In this document: in pieces, positions 43,376 through 51,089 of the stretch
Numbering within the stretch: the stretch's first letter is position 1
How the letters are laid out: every line of letters begins with the position of its first letter
Source of the DNA: G020354945 sp964570585
GTDB taxonomy: Bacteria > Omnitrophota > Gorgyraeia > JABMRG01 > JAFGKX01
Length of the DNA: 64,000 bases
Direction of reading: 5' to 3'
Assembly: GCA_964570585.1 (NCBI GenBank)
Contig: CAZMYR010000001.1
Location: forward strand, 49,768-113,767
Made by a program: the position numbers and the translations under genes
Notes under the pieces: generated by a model
What the model saw: only the letters and a program-made list of their open reading frames with translations
Told to the model about the DNA's origin: nothing
The model's database searches: none

Positions 43376-45922
43376 CTATATGCTAATATAATCCTGTATT
43401 CCTATCGCCTTATTGAGTTTTGCTAAAGAAAAATTATAATCTGATAATGCCTTTATATATAAGGACCTCTCGTCAGCCAATTTTATCTCAGCCTCAAGCA
43501 ATTGTGATTGTAAAACCTCATTAAGCTCGGCCTGGGCCTTGGCAGTCTTAACTGCCTCTTTCTGGAATCTCACCTTCTCCAATGAATTCTTAACCTGGAT
43601 AATTGCCTCCTGATAATTATAATATGCCTCTTTTACTTCAAAATTAACCTGTCGTCGTGCTTCTAAAAGTTCATTTTCTGCCTTGTGCCTCTTTACCTCT
43701 GCCTCCTGAATACCGGTGGCAACTCCCATAGCATCTAATATAGCAAACTCACCCGAATGAACGTCTGTACTTTGCCTATCAGTCATACCAACCTTCTTTT
43801 TGGTTTCCTCTCTAGTAAAAGAATAAGAAGCTGTATTGCCGCCCCACAAAGGTTTACTTACCTTAATACCAATATTCCATTCCCTGTTCCACTTCTCCTC
43901 TTCTGTCTCATAATAAGAAGTCGACCTTCCTAAAAATCCAGTCAGGTCTACTTTTAACTTATTTTTCCCTCTTGTAATCTTTTCTTCATATTCATTAGAT
44001 TCAACTAATAACTCATTAACAATAATATCGGGATGATAATCCTGGGCCAATTCTAAACATTTGTTAAGGTTAATATCTATAATTTCAAATTTTAACTCAG
44101 TTTCCACTTCTCCTATCTCGATTTTCTCTTCCGCAATATCCAGCCCCATAACTTGCTCCAATTTAAACCTTGCTAAGGCCAGGTCTCTCTCTGCAGATGC
44201 CAGTTGAAACCGGGCCTGGTTATATTGAGATTTTACATTGAATAGTTCTAAATCAGTGCTTAAGCCCGAAGAGCGCCTGCCTTGAGCCATCTTTAGTATG
44301 CTTTCAGCTTTTTTAAGAAGTTCTTGCTGAAGTTTTAGATTCATTACCGAGGTAACTACGCTGTAATAAGCCTCTGCAACTTTATAGTCAAGGTCATGGA
44401 CTACCTTATCATATCTGGCATTGGCTAAATTTAAATTAACCTTGCTTTGTTGGTAGGCATTGCGCAGCCTGCCTCCTTGATATAACGGATGTTCTGCTTC
44501 TGCGCCGTAAATCTTTTCTATAAAATCTACACCTAATACATCTCCGGAGGTTTGTGAGCCTTTAATCTTTACGCTTGGAAATAATGCCCGGAAGTTCTCC
44601 TTAAGCTTCGTCTTTGAAAGTTTGATTTCTTCCTCTGCAATGGCGGCGGGTTCGCTATAGGATAATGCTATATCCTGGGTATACTTAAGGGTCGTCATCC
44701 CTTCGCCCTTGACTATTAAATCTTCTAATTCTTCTAAGCCGATCTTTTCTATTTGCCTGATAGCTTGGGCTTTATCTCTGGCTGCTCTAATTGCCGTTCT
44801 TCTTTGCTCTTTCTGTTCTCTTCTGGCAAACAGCTCTTGTTGTTTCTTATATAGCCCCTGGGTGATTTCATCCACTATTTCTTGCCTTTCTTCCGGTATT
44901 AACGGCTTTTCTTCTGCTACTTTTTCTACTTTTTCTACTATTTCTCTTTTTACTGCAATCTTTTCTTCAGCTTTCTCCTTAATTTTTTCTTCGGCTTCAG
45001 GCGCTGTTATGCCTCTTTCTATCCTCACAACGGTAATTCTTCCATCGTCAGCTATATGGGTAGCAAACGGCAATTCCACTATCGGTTCTATAACTATATT
45101 TTTCACCGGATAGAAAAATTTATCAGGTGTTTTGAATTCCTTCTGAGAAATATCTTTGCTATTGGATATAGACTTGAGTAGCCCATCCATTGGCTCTAAT
45201 CTCTGCTCTAATTCGCATAACACGCCTTCAGGAGGAACTATTACTATTCTATAAGGATTATATTCTTCATATATGGTTGCATTCAGGTCTTTATTTGATA
45301 CCACAGCTATGGTTGAGGACTTCGGATTAACTTCATATTCCACATCTTCTATAATGGCCGGAGTTGGAGGAATTTCTTTATGCGGAGGCGCAGCTTCCTC
45401 TGTCTTTACTGTCTCTGCTTCTTCGATTTCTATTTCTTTTGCAATCTTATCCCGGGGAGTTTCTGCCTTTATCTGGGCTATAATAATCTTGCCGTCTTTG
45501 TAGCTAAAAACATTGAAAGGGTATTCTTCGTTTAACTCAACTATGATATAATCTACTGCATAAAAATATTTTTCTAATCCGGAAGGTTTAGTTACGGTGC
45601 TATCCTCAACGACGCTGATTGACTTGATATGGGTATTTTTAATCTCTAAATTTTTTTCTAATTCACAAAAAATAACCCCTATCAAATCGATTACAATCCG
45701 ATAGGGGTCTTCTAATGTATAATAAATAAAGTCGACCTTTTTATTAGTTCCTATTACAACATTTGTGTGGCTCTGGGTAATTTCATACTGGATATCTGCA
45801 AGAAAAAAAGGATTATCCTTATTTTCTAATATAGAAGCTGAGGGGCCTGCAAGAACCGTATCATTTGTGGCAACCAGTCCATATAATAGTATTAATGCAG
45901 ATAAAAAAAGACGTCCCACCAC
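43376..45922 (-). CDS. TolC-family outer membrane channel with two N-terminal AMIN-like domains
   Basis: 848 residues against about 450 for ordinary TolC proteins. GTG start (45922) after GGGAGA; signal peptide 1-25 (LVATNDTVLAG). Two AMIN-like beta domains follow at about 38-155 and 195-305, each with YRIVID/YRIVIV and a closing hydrophobic strand (KDGKIIIAQI, DDGRITVVRI). A Glu/Lys-rich coiled spacer (305-400) leads to the TolC repeats (about 405-845; HPLYQGGRLRNAY and VSKPLWGGNTASY). AMIN domains target proteins to peptidoglycan or septa in AmiC and PilQ; here they may fix the channel in the wall. First gene of the efflux operon. Confidence 0.87.
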   Translation of the reverse strand: MVGRLFLSALILLYGLVATNDTVLAGPSASILENKDNPFFLADIQYEITQSHTNVVIGTNKKVDFIYYTLEDPYRIVIDLIGVIFCELEKNLEIKNTHIKSISVVEDSTVTKPSGLEKYFYAVDYIIVELNEEYPFNVFSYKDGKIIIAQIKAETPRDKIAKEIEIEEAETVKTEEAAPPHKEIPPTPAIIEDVEYEVNPKSSTIAVVSNKDLNATIYEEYNPYRIVIVPPEGVLCELEQRLEPMDGLLKSISNSKDISQKEFKTPDKFFYPVKNIVIEPIVELPFATHIADDGRITVVRIERGITAPEAEEKIKEKAEEKIAVKREIVEKVEKVAEEKPLIPEERQEIVDEITQGLYKKQQELFARREQKEQRRTAIRAARDKAQAIRQIEKIGLEELEDLIVKGEGMTTLKYTQDIALSYSEPAAIAEEEIKLSKTKLKENFRALFPSVKIKGSQTSGDVLGVDFIEKIYGAEAEHPLYQGGRLRNAYQQSKVNLNLANARYDKVVHDLDYKVAEAYYSVVTSVMNLKLQQELLKKAESILKMAQGRRSSGLSTDLELFNVKSQYNQARFQLASAERDLALARFKLEQVMGLDIAEEKIEIGEVETELKFEIIDINLNKCLELAQDYHPDIIVNELLVESNEYEEKITRGKNKLKVDLTGFLGRSTSYYETEEEKWNREWNIGIKVSKPLWGGNTASYSFTREETKKKVGMTDRQSTDVHSGEFAILDAMGVATGIQEAEVKRHKAENELLEARRQVNFEVKEAYYNYQEAIIQVKNSLEKVRFQKEAVKTAKAQAELNEVLQSQLLEAEIKLADERSLYIKALSDYNFSLAKLNKAIGIQDYISI

Positions 45923-45959
45923 CGTCTCCCTTCTTTCACCCCCACATCAAGTGGGGGTT

Positions 45960-45981
45960 AACCGTATCATAAGTGTATCAT
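45960..45981. repeat. Tandem 11-bp motif (AACCGTATCAT/AAGTGTATCAT) near the efflux promoter
   Basis: Two adjacent 11-bp units, with a third GTATCAT core at 46010-46016 inside the -10 region. It matches the tandem at 25489-25510. Its position just downstream of the promoter suggests an operator. Confidence 0.55.
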
Positions 45982-46006
45982 CAGTGCAATCTACTACTGT
46001 AGGCTA

Positions 46007-46035
46007 ACTGTATCATATGGCGCTGGTTTTGTCAA
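46007..46035 (-). promoter_or_regulatory. Promoter of the efflux operon
   Basis: Minus strand: TTGACA (46035-46030), 17-bp spacer, TACAGT (46012-46007). It starts immediately after the terminator of the upstream ROK gene. A GTATCAT motif overlaps the -10. Confidence 0.65.
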
Positions 46036-46045
46036 CAAAAAAATA

Positions 46046-46076
46046 GGGACAGGTACAATTTTTTGGCACCTGTCCC
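46046..46076 (-). terminator. Terminator of the ROK gene
   Basis: Minus strand stem GGGACAGGT/ACCTGTCCC with a 13-base loop, followed by TATTTTTTT. Classic Rho-independent form. It also fits the dispersed GGGACA-type palindromes. Confidence 0.75.
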
Positions 46077-46101
46077 AATTTTAAATGAGATTGTCTGCGT
46101 A

Positions 46102-47334
46102 TTACATCTGGGCAAAAATTTCTCTTAGCACCAGGGCTGCTGCACCAAGAGCAACTGCACTGTCTCCAAGCCGAGATGGTATAATCTTAACTGTATTTGC
46201 CGGTTCCTCAAATGCTAATCCTCTTACAGCCTGCTTTATGGGTCCTAAGAAAAGCTCGCCTGCTCTTTCAACACCGCCGCCTATAATCACCACTTCAGGG
46301 TTGAATAAATTGATAAGATAGGCTATCCTCACTCCCAGGTGCTGACCTGCATTCTCAAGCAATTCTAAGGCTATCTTGTCTTCAGCTTTAGCTGCCTCTA
46401 TAACCATATCGATATTTATATCATCAATATTACCGCCTGCTAAATCGAGTATTTTTGAAGCTGCCTTTTCTTTGGATAGTATCTTCTTGGCTTCATTGGT
46501 TATCCCTAAATCAACACCCCAGGGTCTTAAATAGGCAGGCTCTTTTTGCCAATATGTAAATTTCTCTGCATAAGCTCTATCTATAGAGAGTTGCAATTCG
46601 CCGGCGCTGCCTCCTGCTCCGCAATATATCTCTCCTTTTATTATTATGCCACAGCCTACGTCTGAGTAGATATATAGCATATCATCCACTTCTTGCTCTA
46701 AGCCTAAGCGTTTCTCTCCAAAAGCTGCTACTGTGGCATCATTCCCTACAAAAGTAGGTATGTTAAACTCTTTCTCTATCATAGATCTTACAGAAACATA
46801 ACTACCGGTAGTCTGACCTCTTGCAATATCAGTATCTCTTACAGTGCCTGCCACTGCATCAATTACGCCTGATACACCCAATCCTACCCCTTTTAGTTTG
46901 TTTTTGTCTATTTTAGACTTGTCTATTATTTCATAAACCATTTCAATGGAACTGGTTATAACCTCATTCATAGGTCCGGCAGGGCGGGGTTTCCTGATTT
47001 TACCGACCACGGTATTGGCTAAGTCTGTTATGATAGCTGTCATATTGATAGGCCCTATATCAATGCCTATGACATAACCTTGCTTTGCATTAAGTTCAAC
47101 TAATGTGGGTTTACGCCCTCCTGTTGAAACATCAAAACCTTTTTCTACAACCAGATCTTTGTCGATATAACTGTTGACATAGTTGGAGACGGTCACTATA
47201 TTAAGTTTTGTTATTCTGGAAATTTCAGTCCTTGTTACAGGGCCGCTTTTCCTTACAACATCTAATATAGCCAGATTTTTTCTTTCTCTATCCGAAAGGA
47301 CTTGATCTCTAAATAGCGTGTGCCTAATTACCAT
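46102..47334 (-). CDS. ROK-family repressor/sugar kinase (NagC/XylR type)
   Basis: 410 residues. A winged helix (about 15-80, SGPVTRTEISRITKLNIVTV) precedes an ASKHA sugar-kinase fold (IGIDIGPINMTAII, GVGLGVSGVID, VGNDATVAAFGE, PEVVIIGGGVE). The zinc motif CxCGxxGCxE usual in ROK proteins is not visible: the region after CGAGGSAGEL has no such cysteines. It probably binds DNA and a sugar or sugar phosphate. GGAGGTG lies 8 bases before the ATG. An inverted repeat 22-51 bp upstream may be its own operator. Confidence 0.85.
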   Translation of the reverse strand: MVIRHTLFRDQVLSDRERKNLAILDVVRKSGPVTRTEISRITKLNIVTVSNYVNSYIDKDLVVEKGFDVSTGGRKPTLVELNAKQGYVIGIDIGPINMTAIITDLANTVVGKIRKPRPAGPMNEVITSSIEMVYEIIDKSKIDKNKLKGVGLGVSGVIDAVAGTVRDTDIARGQTTGSYVSVRSMIEKEFNIPTFVGNDATVAAFGEKRLGLEQEVDDMLYIYSDVGCGIIIKGEIYCGAGGSAGELQLSIDRAYAEKFTYWQKEPAYLRPWGVDLGITNEAKKILSKEKAASKILDLAGGNIDDINIDMVIEAAKAEDKIALELLENAGQHLGVRIAYLINLFNPEVVIIGGGVERAGELFLGPIKQAVRGLAFEEPANTVKIIPSRLGDSAVALGAAALVLREIFAQM

Positions 47335-47355
47335 TGTTTAACACCTCCAATTTTA

Positions 47356-47385
47356 TAAGTTATCCACAGGGTTGTTGATAACTTA
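47356..47385. promoter_or_regulatory. Inverted repeat upstream of the ROK gene
   Basis: Nine-base arms TAAGTTATC (47356-47364) and GATAACTTA (47377-47385) with a 12-base centre. Position and symmetry fit a ROK dimer operator. The arms also create two convergent DnaA-box-like 9-mers (TTATCCACA and TTATCAACA). Confidence 0.5.
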
Positions 47386-47392
47386 CTCTCCG

Positions 47393-47437
47393 TTCCCCGC
47401 TCCCCGTTTTCACGGGGACAAGTTTCACAGGAGCAAG
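47393..47437. repeat. 45-bp GGGGACA repeat, copy 1
   Basis: Begins TTCCCCGCTCCCCG and ends CAAG, with internal CGGGGACA. A second 45-bp copy lies at 51093-51137, inside the 3' end of ftsB. The two are the same length and identical at most positions. CCCCGTTTTCACGGGG forms a stem here. Confidence 0.7.
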
Positions 47438-47532
47438 TCTTCAAAAATACTTAATCAACCATTATTTTAAAAACTCTTTACAAAGCATAGCAAAAAAAAG
47501 TCGTTATGTCAAGCGAATTTTCGAACTTTCAG

Positions 47533-47574
47533 AATGACCCCTCACTAAGCGAAAAAACTCCCCGAGGGGTCATT
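47533..47574 (-). terminator. Hairpin at the end of mgtE
   Basis: Eleven-base arms AATGACCCCTC and GAGGGGTCATT around a 20-base loop; the mgtE stop codon lies inside one arm. No T-run follows, so termination would be weak, and an mRNA-stabilising role is equally possible. Confidence 0.45.
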
Positions 47575-48919
47575 TAAATATCAAAAATGAAATCTGAAAA
47601 TAAACAAAAAGCGAGATTACATCGATTGTGCTGCTTATAAACGGGCCCGACATTAAGGCAGGATCGAGTCTTAATTTTTTAAATAAAAGCGGCAACATCG
47701 CTCCTAAGGTAGTGGCAATGGTTACTGTTGCAACCATGGCCAGCCCTACAGTTACGCCCAATAGTGGGTTTTTATTCACTATCAATGCCCTGACAACACC
47801 TAAAATTCCCATTACCACGCCCACTATAATGCCTGTGGATATTTCTTTTTTTAATACTTTAATAACATCTTTCATCTTAACTTCGCCGGTTGCAAGTCCT
47901 CTTATTACAACAGTCGAAGATTGGGTGCCGGCGTTCCCGCCTGAAGCTGTCAAAACCGGTATAAAAAAGGCCAGGGCAATAATTGCCTGCAATTGAAAGG
48001 CATACTTCTGTATAACCCAGCCCGAAACAAACCCCATTATAACTAACACCATGAGCCATAATATTCTCTGTCTTGCTATCTGGAATGGCCCTGAACCCAT
48101 ATAGTCTATATATTCGCCGGCTGCACCATAACGCAACATATCCTCGGTATCTTCCTCAATAACCACATCGACCACATCATCAACCGTAACTATGCCTATT
48201 AATCTGCTGTTATCATCAACTACCGGGATAGCCAGAAAATCATAATCTGAGAGCTTCTTTGCCACCATCTCTTTGTCCTCATTTACATTAACGCTGATAA
48301 CGTTTTTATTCATAATATCATTTATTAATGCATCCGATCTTGAGACAATGAGTTTTTTTAATGAAATAAATCCTGTGAGCTTTTTCCCTTCATCGGTAAT
48401 ATATATATAATATATAGTTTCTCTGTTTGGCGCCTGCAGCTTTAATTTTTCGAGAGCCTCTTTTGCTATTATCCCACGTTTTAAGGAAGCATACTCTGTT
48501 GTCAATATAGAACCGGCTGTGCCTTCTTTAAATTGCATTAATCTTTTAATATCATTGCGCTCGGCCTGCGCAACTAACGGTAATATTTCTTCAGATCTAT
48601 CCCCTGGTAAGGCCTTGATAAAATCTACCCTTTCGTCCGGCGGCATTTCTTCTAAAACATCTGCCATCCACTCCTTTGAAAAATGCCTGAAAATCCGCCT
48701 CTGTTTTTTTATTTTTAATTTCTCAAAGACCTCAATGCCTCTCGGTATCCCTAAAGCTGTTATTATTTCAGCAACCTCCGCCGGCATTAAATCTTTTACC
48801 AAAATGAATATGTCATAGGGGTGTATTTCAGCAAAGATTTCATTTAATTTTTCTTTTTTATTCGGTAGCTTCAGGATTTCTTTGATTTCCGGTGAAATTA
48901 TCGAAAGGCTCTTCTTCAT
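47570..48919 (-). CDS. mgtE: MgtE magnesium transporter
   Basis: 449 residues in the standard order: MgtE N-domain (1-130, helical superhelix with LPGDRSEEILPLV), two CBS domains (about 135-255), plug helix, five membrane helices (285-449). The pore signature ASGGNAGTQSS and the DPALMSGPFISSTIDV motif are intact. MgtE is a Mg2+ channel gated by Mg2+ at the N and CBS domains. It follows the PilZ gene by 23 bp, so no room exists for an M-box riboswitch directly upstream. Confidence 0.95.
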   Translation of the reverse strand: MKKSLSIISPEIKEILKLPNKKEKLNEIFAEIHPYDIFILVKDLMPAEVAEIITALGIPRGIEVFEKLKIKKQRRIFRHFSKEWMADVLEEMPPDERVDFIKALPGDRSEEILPLVAQAERNDIKRLMQFKEGTAGSILTTEYASLKRGIIAKEALEKLKLQAPNRETIYYIYITDEGKKLTGFISLKKLIVSRSDALINDIMNKNVISVNVNEDKEMVAKKLSDYDFLAIPVVDDNSRLIGIVTVDDVVDVVIEEDTEDMLRYGAAGEYIDYMGSGPFQIARQRILWLMVLVIMGFVSGWVIQKYAFQLQAIIALAFFIPVLTASGGNAGTQSSTVVIRGLATGEVKMKDVIKVLKKEISTGIIVGVVMGILGVVRALIVNKNPLLGVTVGLAMVATVTIATTLGAMLPLLFKKLRLDPALMSGPFISSTIDVISLFVYFQISFLIFK

Positions 48920-48942
48920 CCCACACCTTTTTGTTAGAGGCC

Positions 48943-49308
48943 CTAGGCCCTTTTATCTTTTCCTAAAAAGAAACTTATGGATTTTCTAAGTTGCTCTATA
49001 GAATTTGTATCTATCTCTGTAAAATATACAGCTATTTCATAAAAGGCCTTTTTAAGAGGGCCTTTGCCTCTCTGAACTATCGCTCGGCATTTACAATGAG
49101 CATTTTGTGCGGGGATTCTTAACCTTATATCCAATAGACTATGATGCGAAAAGGGTTCGCTGCTTAGAAAAAGCGCACCCCCTAAACTTAAATTCCTGGT
49201 ACTGCTGATGTCCCAGTTAATCTCCGGTTCATCATGCTCTTTAAAGCTTATTGTATAGGAATGGCTGGTTCGTGGAAAGTTTCTTCTGTCTGTCCCTGCA
49301 TAGGTCAT
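48943..49308 (-). CDS. PilZ-domain protein (c-di-GMP binding)
   Basis: 121 residues, essentially one PilZ domain. RRNFPR near residue 8 is the RxxxR half, and RNLSLGGALF gives the [DN]xSxxG half, so the c-di-GMP site looks intact. Stand-alone PilZ proteins relay c-di-GMP to motility, secretion or polymer synthesis. Nothing nearby names the target. It is probably co-transcribed with mgtE. Confidence 0.82.
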   Translation of the reverse strand: MTYAGTDRRNFPRTSHSYTISFKEHDEPEINWDISSTRNLSLGGALFLSSEPFSHHSLLDIRLRIPAQNAHCKCRAIVQRGKGPLKKAFYEIAVYFTEIDTNSIEQLRKSISFFLGKDKRA

Positions 49309-49334
49309 TGCAAACGTTCCTTCATCGTTTCTAT

Positions 49335-49402
49335 GGGGACACTCTGCTGCACAAAAAGGCTCTCTCTAGCAAATTCTCCCTTTTTGTGCTGCAGGTGTCC
49401 CC
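49335..49402. repeat. Long imperfect hairpin with GGGGACAC/GTGTCCCC ends
   Basis: Arms of about 25 bases pair almost fully (GGGGACAC, TGC, GCACAAAAAGG on one side), leaving a loop of about 18 bases. It sits between the PilZ and lipoprotein genes. It belongs to the same GGGAC-type palindrome family as others here. Confidence 0.6.
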
Positions 49403-49406
49403 CTTT

Positions 49407-49547
49407 CTAGTCCAACACCTTATAAATACCGTAAGCAGCGGCGGCGCTTAGGGCTGTCCCAATTATTGCGCATCCACTTAAAGATAAAGACATAATCACA
49501 ATTATAAGAAGCAGAATAAATCTTTTGATACGATTTAAGATTTCCAT
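49407..49547 (-). CDS. Small lipoprotein (46 residues)
   Basis: MEILNRIKRF is followed by a hydrophobic run and the lipobox SLSLSGC (Cys26), then a short Ala-rich tail. This is a lipoprotein signal peptide with only 21 residues of mature protein. Start supported by AAGGAG 8 bases upstream. Too short to assign a function; small lipoproteins of this kind occur widely in outer-membrane bacteria. Confidence 0.65.
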   Translation of the reverse strand: MEILNRIKRFILLLIIVIMSLSLSGCAIIGTALSAAAAYGIYKVLD

Positions 49548-49570
49548 ATTTAGTTTTCTCCTTCTGTTCT

Positions 49571-49876
49571 TTATTCTTTAGAGGATTTAGCTACATTATA
49601 GGCATTGTAGATATTATAAATGCCTGTAATTGCTATCACTAATATGCTTATAACAATTAAAGAAATCCCTATCCAAAGAGTGGAAAATTCATATTTTCCT
49701 ACATCAACAAACCAGTATCCGGTTATGACAGCTCCCATAATAAGGCAAGCGACGCTAACCGCTGAAATAAGCATCAACAGTAATCCTTTCCCTATCTTTC
49801 CGTTGTATATCTGGCCTAAACCGGTAAAGATAAAAGATAGCACCGCAGCCACTCCGGGATTTTTATGATTATCCAT
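49571..49876 (-). CDS. TM2-like small membrane protein
   Basis: 101 residues with three membrane helices. KNPGVAAVLSFIFTGLGQIY then GKIGKG is the TM2/DUF5683-type opening: a Pro-Gly helix start, then GLGQIYxGxxxKG. These proteins are of unknown function. It lies 23 bp upstream of the small lipoprotein gene and may share a transcript with it. Confidence 0.65.
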   Translation of the reverse strand: MDNHKNPGVAAVLSFIFTGLGQIYNGKIGKGLLLMLISAVSVACLIMGAVITGYWFVDVGKYEFSTLWIGISLIVISILVIAITGIYNIYNAYNVAKSSKE

Positions 49877-49947
49877 TTTGCTCCCCTTGTTACAGTTTTA
49901 TTATACTTCAAAATATGTTTATTGCAAAACAAAAAACTATGCGTAAA

Positions 49948-50349
49948 TTATCTTTTCTTAAGATAGTCTATATTATGATAAATCCATAAAAACACATTTT
50001 CTTTAGAAATTTTTCCATTAGCCACTTTCAAAGCAATTTTTTCCATTGTTAAATTATCTGCTTTAAGTCTGTAACCATAAATCATCAAGATAAGAGTTAA
50101 AATAAGACAAGCAGCCCTTTTGTTGCCATCTACAAAACCATGATTTTTTATCAATGAAAAAAATATAATTCCTGCTTTTTCGATCGGCGTTGGATAAAGT
50201 TCCTGTCCAACAAAAGTTTGAAATGGATTAGCTAAAGCAGACAAAATCATAGTTTGGTTATGAATTCCTCCGGCGCCACCAAACATCTCAATGATGGTAT
50301 CATGTAGCATAGCGACTATTTTAATATTTAGAAGTTCGGTTAATTTCAT
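49948..50349 (-). CDS. Doc-type Fic toxin
   Basis: 133 residues. HGFVDGNKRAA matches the Doc variant of the Fic motif (HxFx[DN]GNKR), in which Lys replaces Gly, so the enzyme should phosphorylate rather than AMPylate; the known target is EF-Tu. GGAGGIHNQTMILSALANP is the usual Doc N-terminus. The ATG overlaps the antitoxin stop by 4 bp. Confidence 0.85.
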   Translation of the reverse strand: MKLTELLNIKIVAMLHDTIIEMFGGAGGIHNQTMILSALANPFQTFVGQELYPTPIEKAGIIFFSLIKNHGFVDGNKRAACLILTLILMIYGYRLKADNLTMEKIALKVANGKISKENVFLWIYHNIDYLKKR

Positions 50350-50567
50350 TTATTAGCTAACCTTCTATATAATTCTGAACGTTCCATTAATAGCTCTTTA
50401 GCAGTTTTTTGTATTTCTTTCTCATGAAGGGGCCTTTTATAAAGTTGCACTATTAACTTAATTGCTTCTTCAATAAGCGTAGTTCTTGATAATTTAGTGT
50501 TTTGTTTAAGCTTATTTAACTCTTCTAACAGATTAGATTCGATCCGCATTGTTATAAGTTTTTTCAT
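50346..50567 (-). CDS. Ribbon-helix-helix antitoxin of the Doc pair
   Basis: 73 residues from the ATG at 50567. KKLITMRIESNLLEELNKLK starts with the RHH beta strand, and SRTTLIEEAIKLIV is the second helix. A 17-residue upstream extension is open, but AAGGAGGTG lies 6 bases before 50567, and the extension would be encoded by the operator repeats. It should repress the promoter through the GTATATAC repeats and block Doc. Confidence 0.8.
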   Translation of the reverse strand: MKKLITMRIESNLLEELNKLKQNTKLSRTTLIEEAIKLIVQLYKRPLHEKEIQKTAKELLMERSELYRRLANK

Positions 50568-50581
50568 GATAACACCTCCTT

Positions 50582-50618
50582 GTATATACAAGTATATACA
50601 TGTATATACAAAAGTCAA
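50582..50618 (-). promoter_or_regulatory. Promoter and triple GTATATAC operator of the Doc module
   Basis: Minus strand TTGACT (50618-50613), 16-bp spacer, TATACT (50596-50591). Three palindromic GTATATAC boxes start at 50582, 50592 and 50602, exactly 10 bp apart and overlapping the -10. Regular spacing suits cooperative binding of RHH dimers along one face of the DNA. Confidence 0.72.
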
Positions 50619-50627
50619 GAAAAATTA

Positions 50628-50651
50628 AAGCCGCAGTTTAAACTGCGGCTT
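50628..50651. terminator. Terminator after tRNA-fMet
   Basis: Perfect palindrome AAGCCGCAGTTTAAACTGCGGCTT. On the minus strand it is followed by TAATTTTTC. It ends the tRNA transcript and separates it from the Doc module promoter. Confidence 0.7.
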
Positions 50652-50656
50652 AATTT

Positions 50657-50733
50657 TGGTAGCGGGGGTTGGATTTGAACCAACGACCTCCAGGTTATGA
50701 GCCTGACGAGCTACCTGGCTGCTCTACCCCGCA
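50657..50733 (-). tRNA. Initiator tRNA-Met (CAU)
   Basis: 77 bases with encoded CCA. Acceptor TGCGGGG pairs with CCCCGCT except at 1:72, left as a U:U mismatch; an unpaired 1:72 is the mark of the initiator. D-arm AGCAGCCAGGTAGCT, anticodon loop CTCATAA, T-loop TTCAAAT. The third G:C pair of the usual anticodon-stem triplet appears as A:U. It lies just downstream of the S1-domain gene. Confidence 0.93.
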
Positions 50734-50741
50734 TCGTTTTC

Positions 50742-51071
50742 TTATCTATGTCTTAGAAAGACCTTGAGTTTCTCCTCTAAATCTGACGACCTGAAACCTT
50801 TATTTTTAGGATAACTACTGACGTATTCCTTTGTTTTTTTAAGAGTGAGTTCTATCTTTTCGCCATCGATTGCAATAATTCTTGTTTTTACTTTATCGCC
50901 TATCTTAAGGTGTTCGCTTATGTTTTTCACAAAATTACCGGAAATCTGAGATATATGAATCAGGCCCTTTTTATCGTTCGGCAATTTAACGAAGGCTCCA
51001 AAGTTTGTAATCTTATAAACCTCTGCTTCTATTACATCCCCGATTTTAAACTGCGCCTGGGCCTTACTCAT
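50742..51071 (-). CDS. S1-domain RNA-binding protein
   Basis: 109 residues. One S1 domain (8-78: GDVIEAEVYKITNFGAFVKL, GLIHISQIS, LKIGDKVKTRIIAID), then a basic tail. Length and architecture match YabR/general-stress-protein-13-type ribosome-associated proteins, which are often encoded beside the divIC/ftsB gene, as here. Confidence 0.85.
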   Translation of the reverse strand: MSKAQAQFKIGDVIEAEVYKITNFGAFVKLPNDKKGLIHISQISGNFVKNISEHLKIGDKVKTRIIAIDGEKIELTLKKTKEYVSSYPKNKGFRSSDLEEKLKVFLRHR

Positions 51072-51089
51072 TAGATTCTTTATCGTCTA

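Noticed and set aside
47356..47385. Replication origin
   Set aside because: Only two DnaA-like 9-mers, explained by one inverted repeat, and no dnaA, dnaN or AT-rich unwinding region nearby.
48900..48942. Mg2+ riboswitch before mgtE
   Set aside because: Only 23 bp separate mgtE from the PilZ gene.
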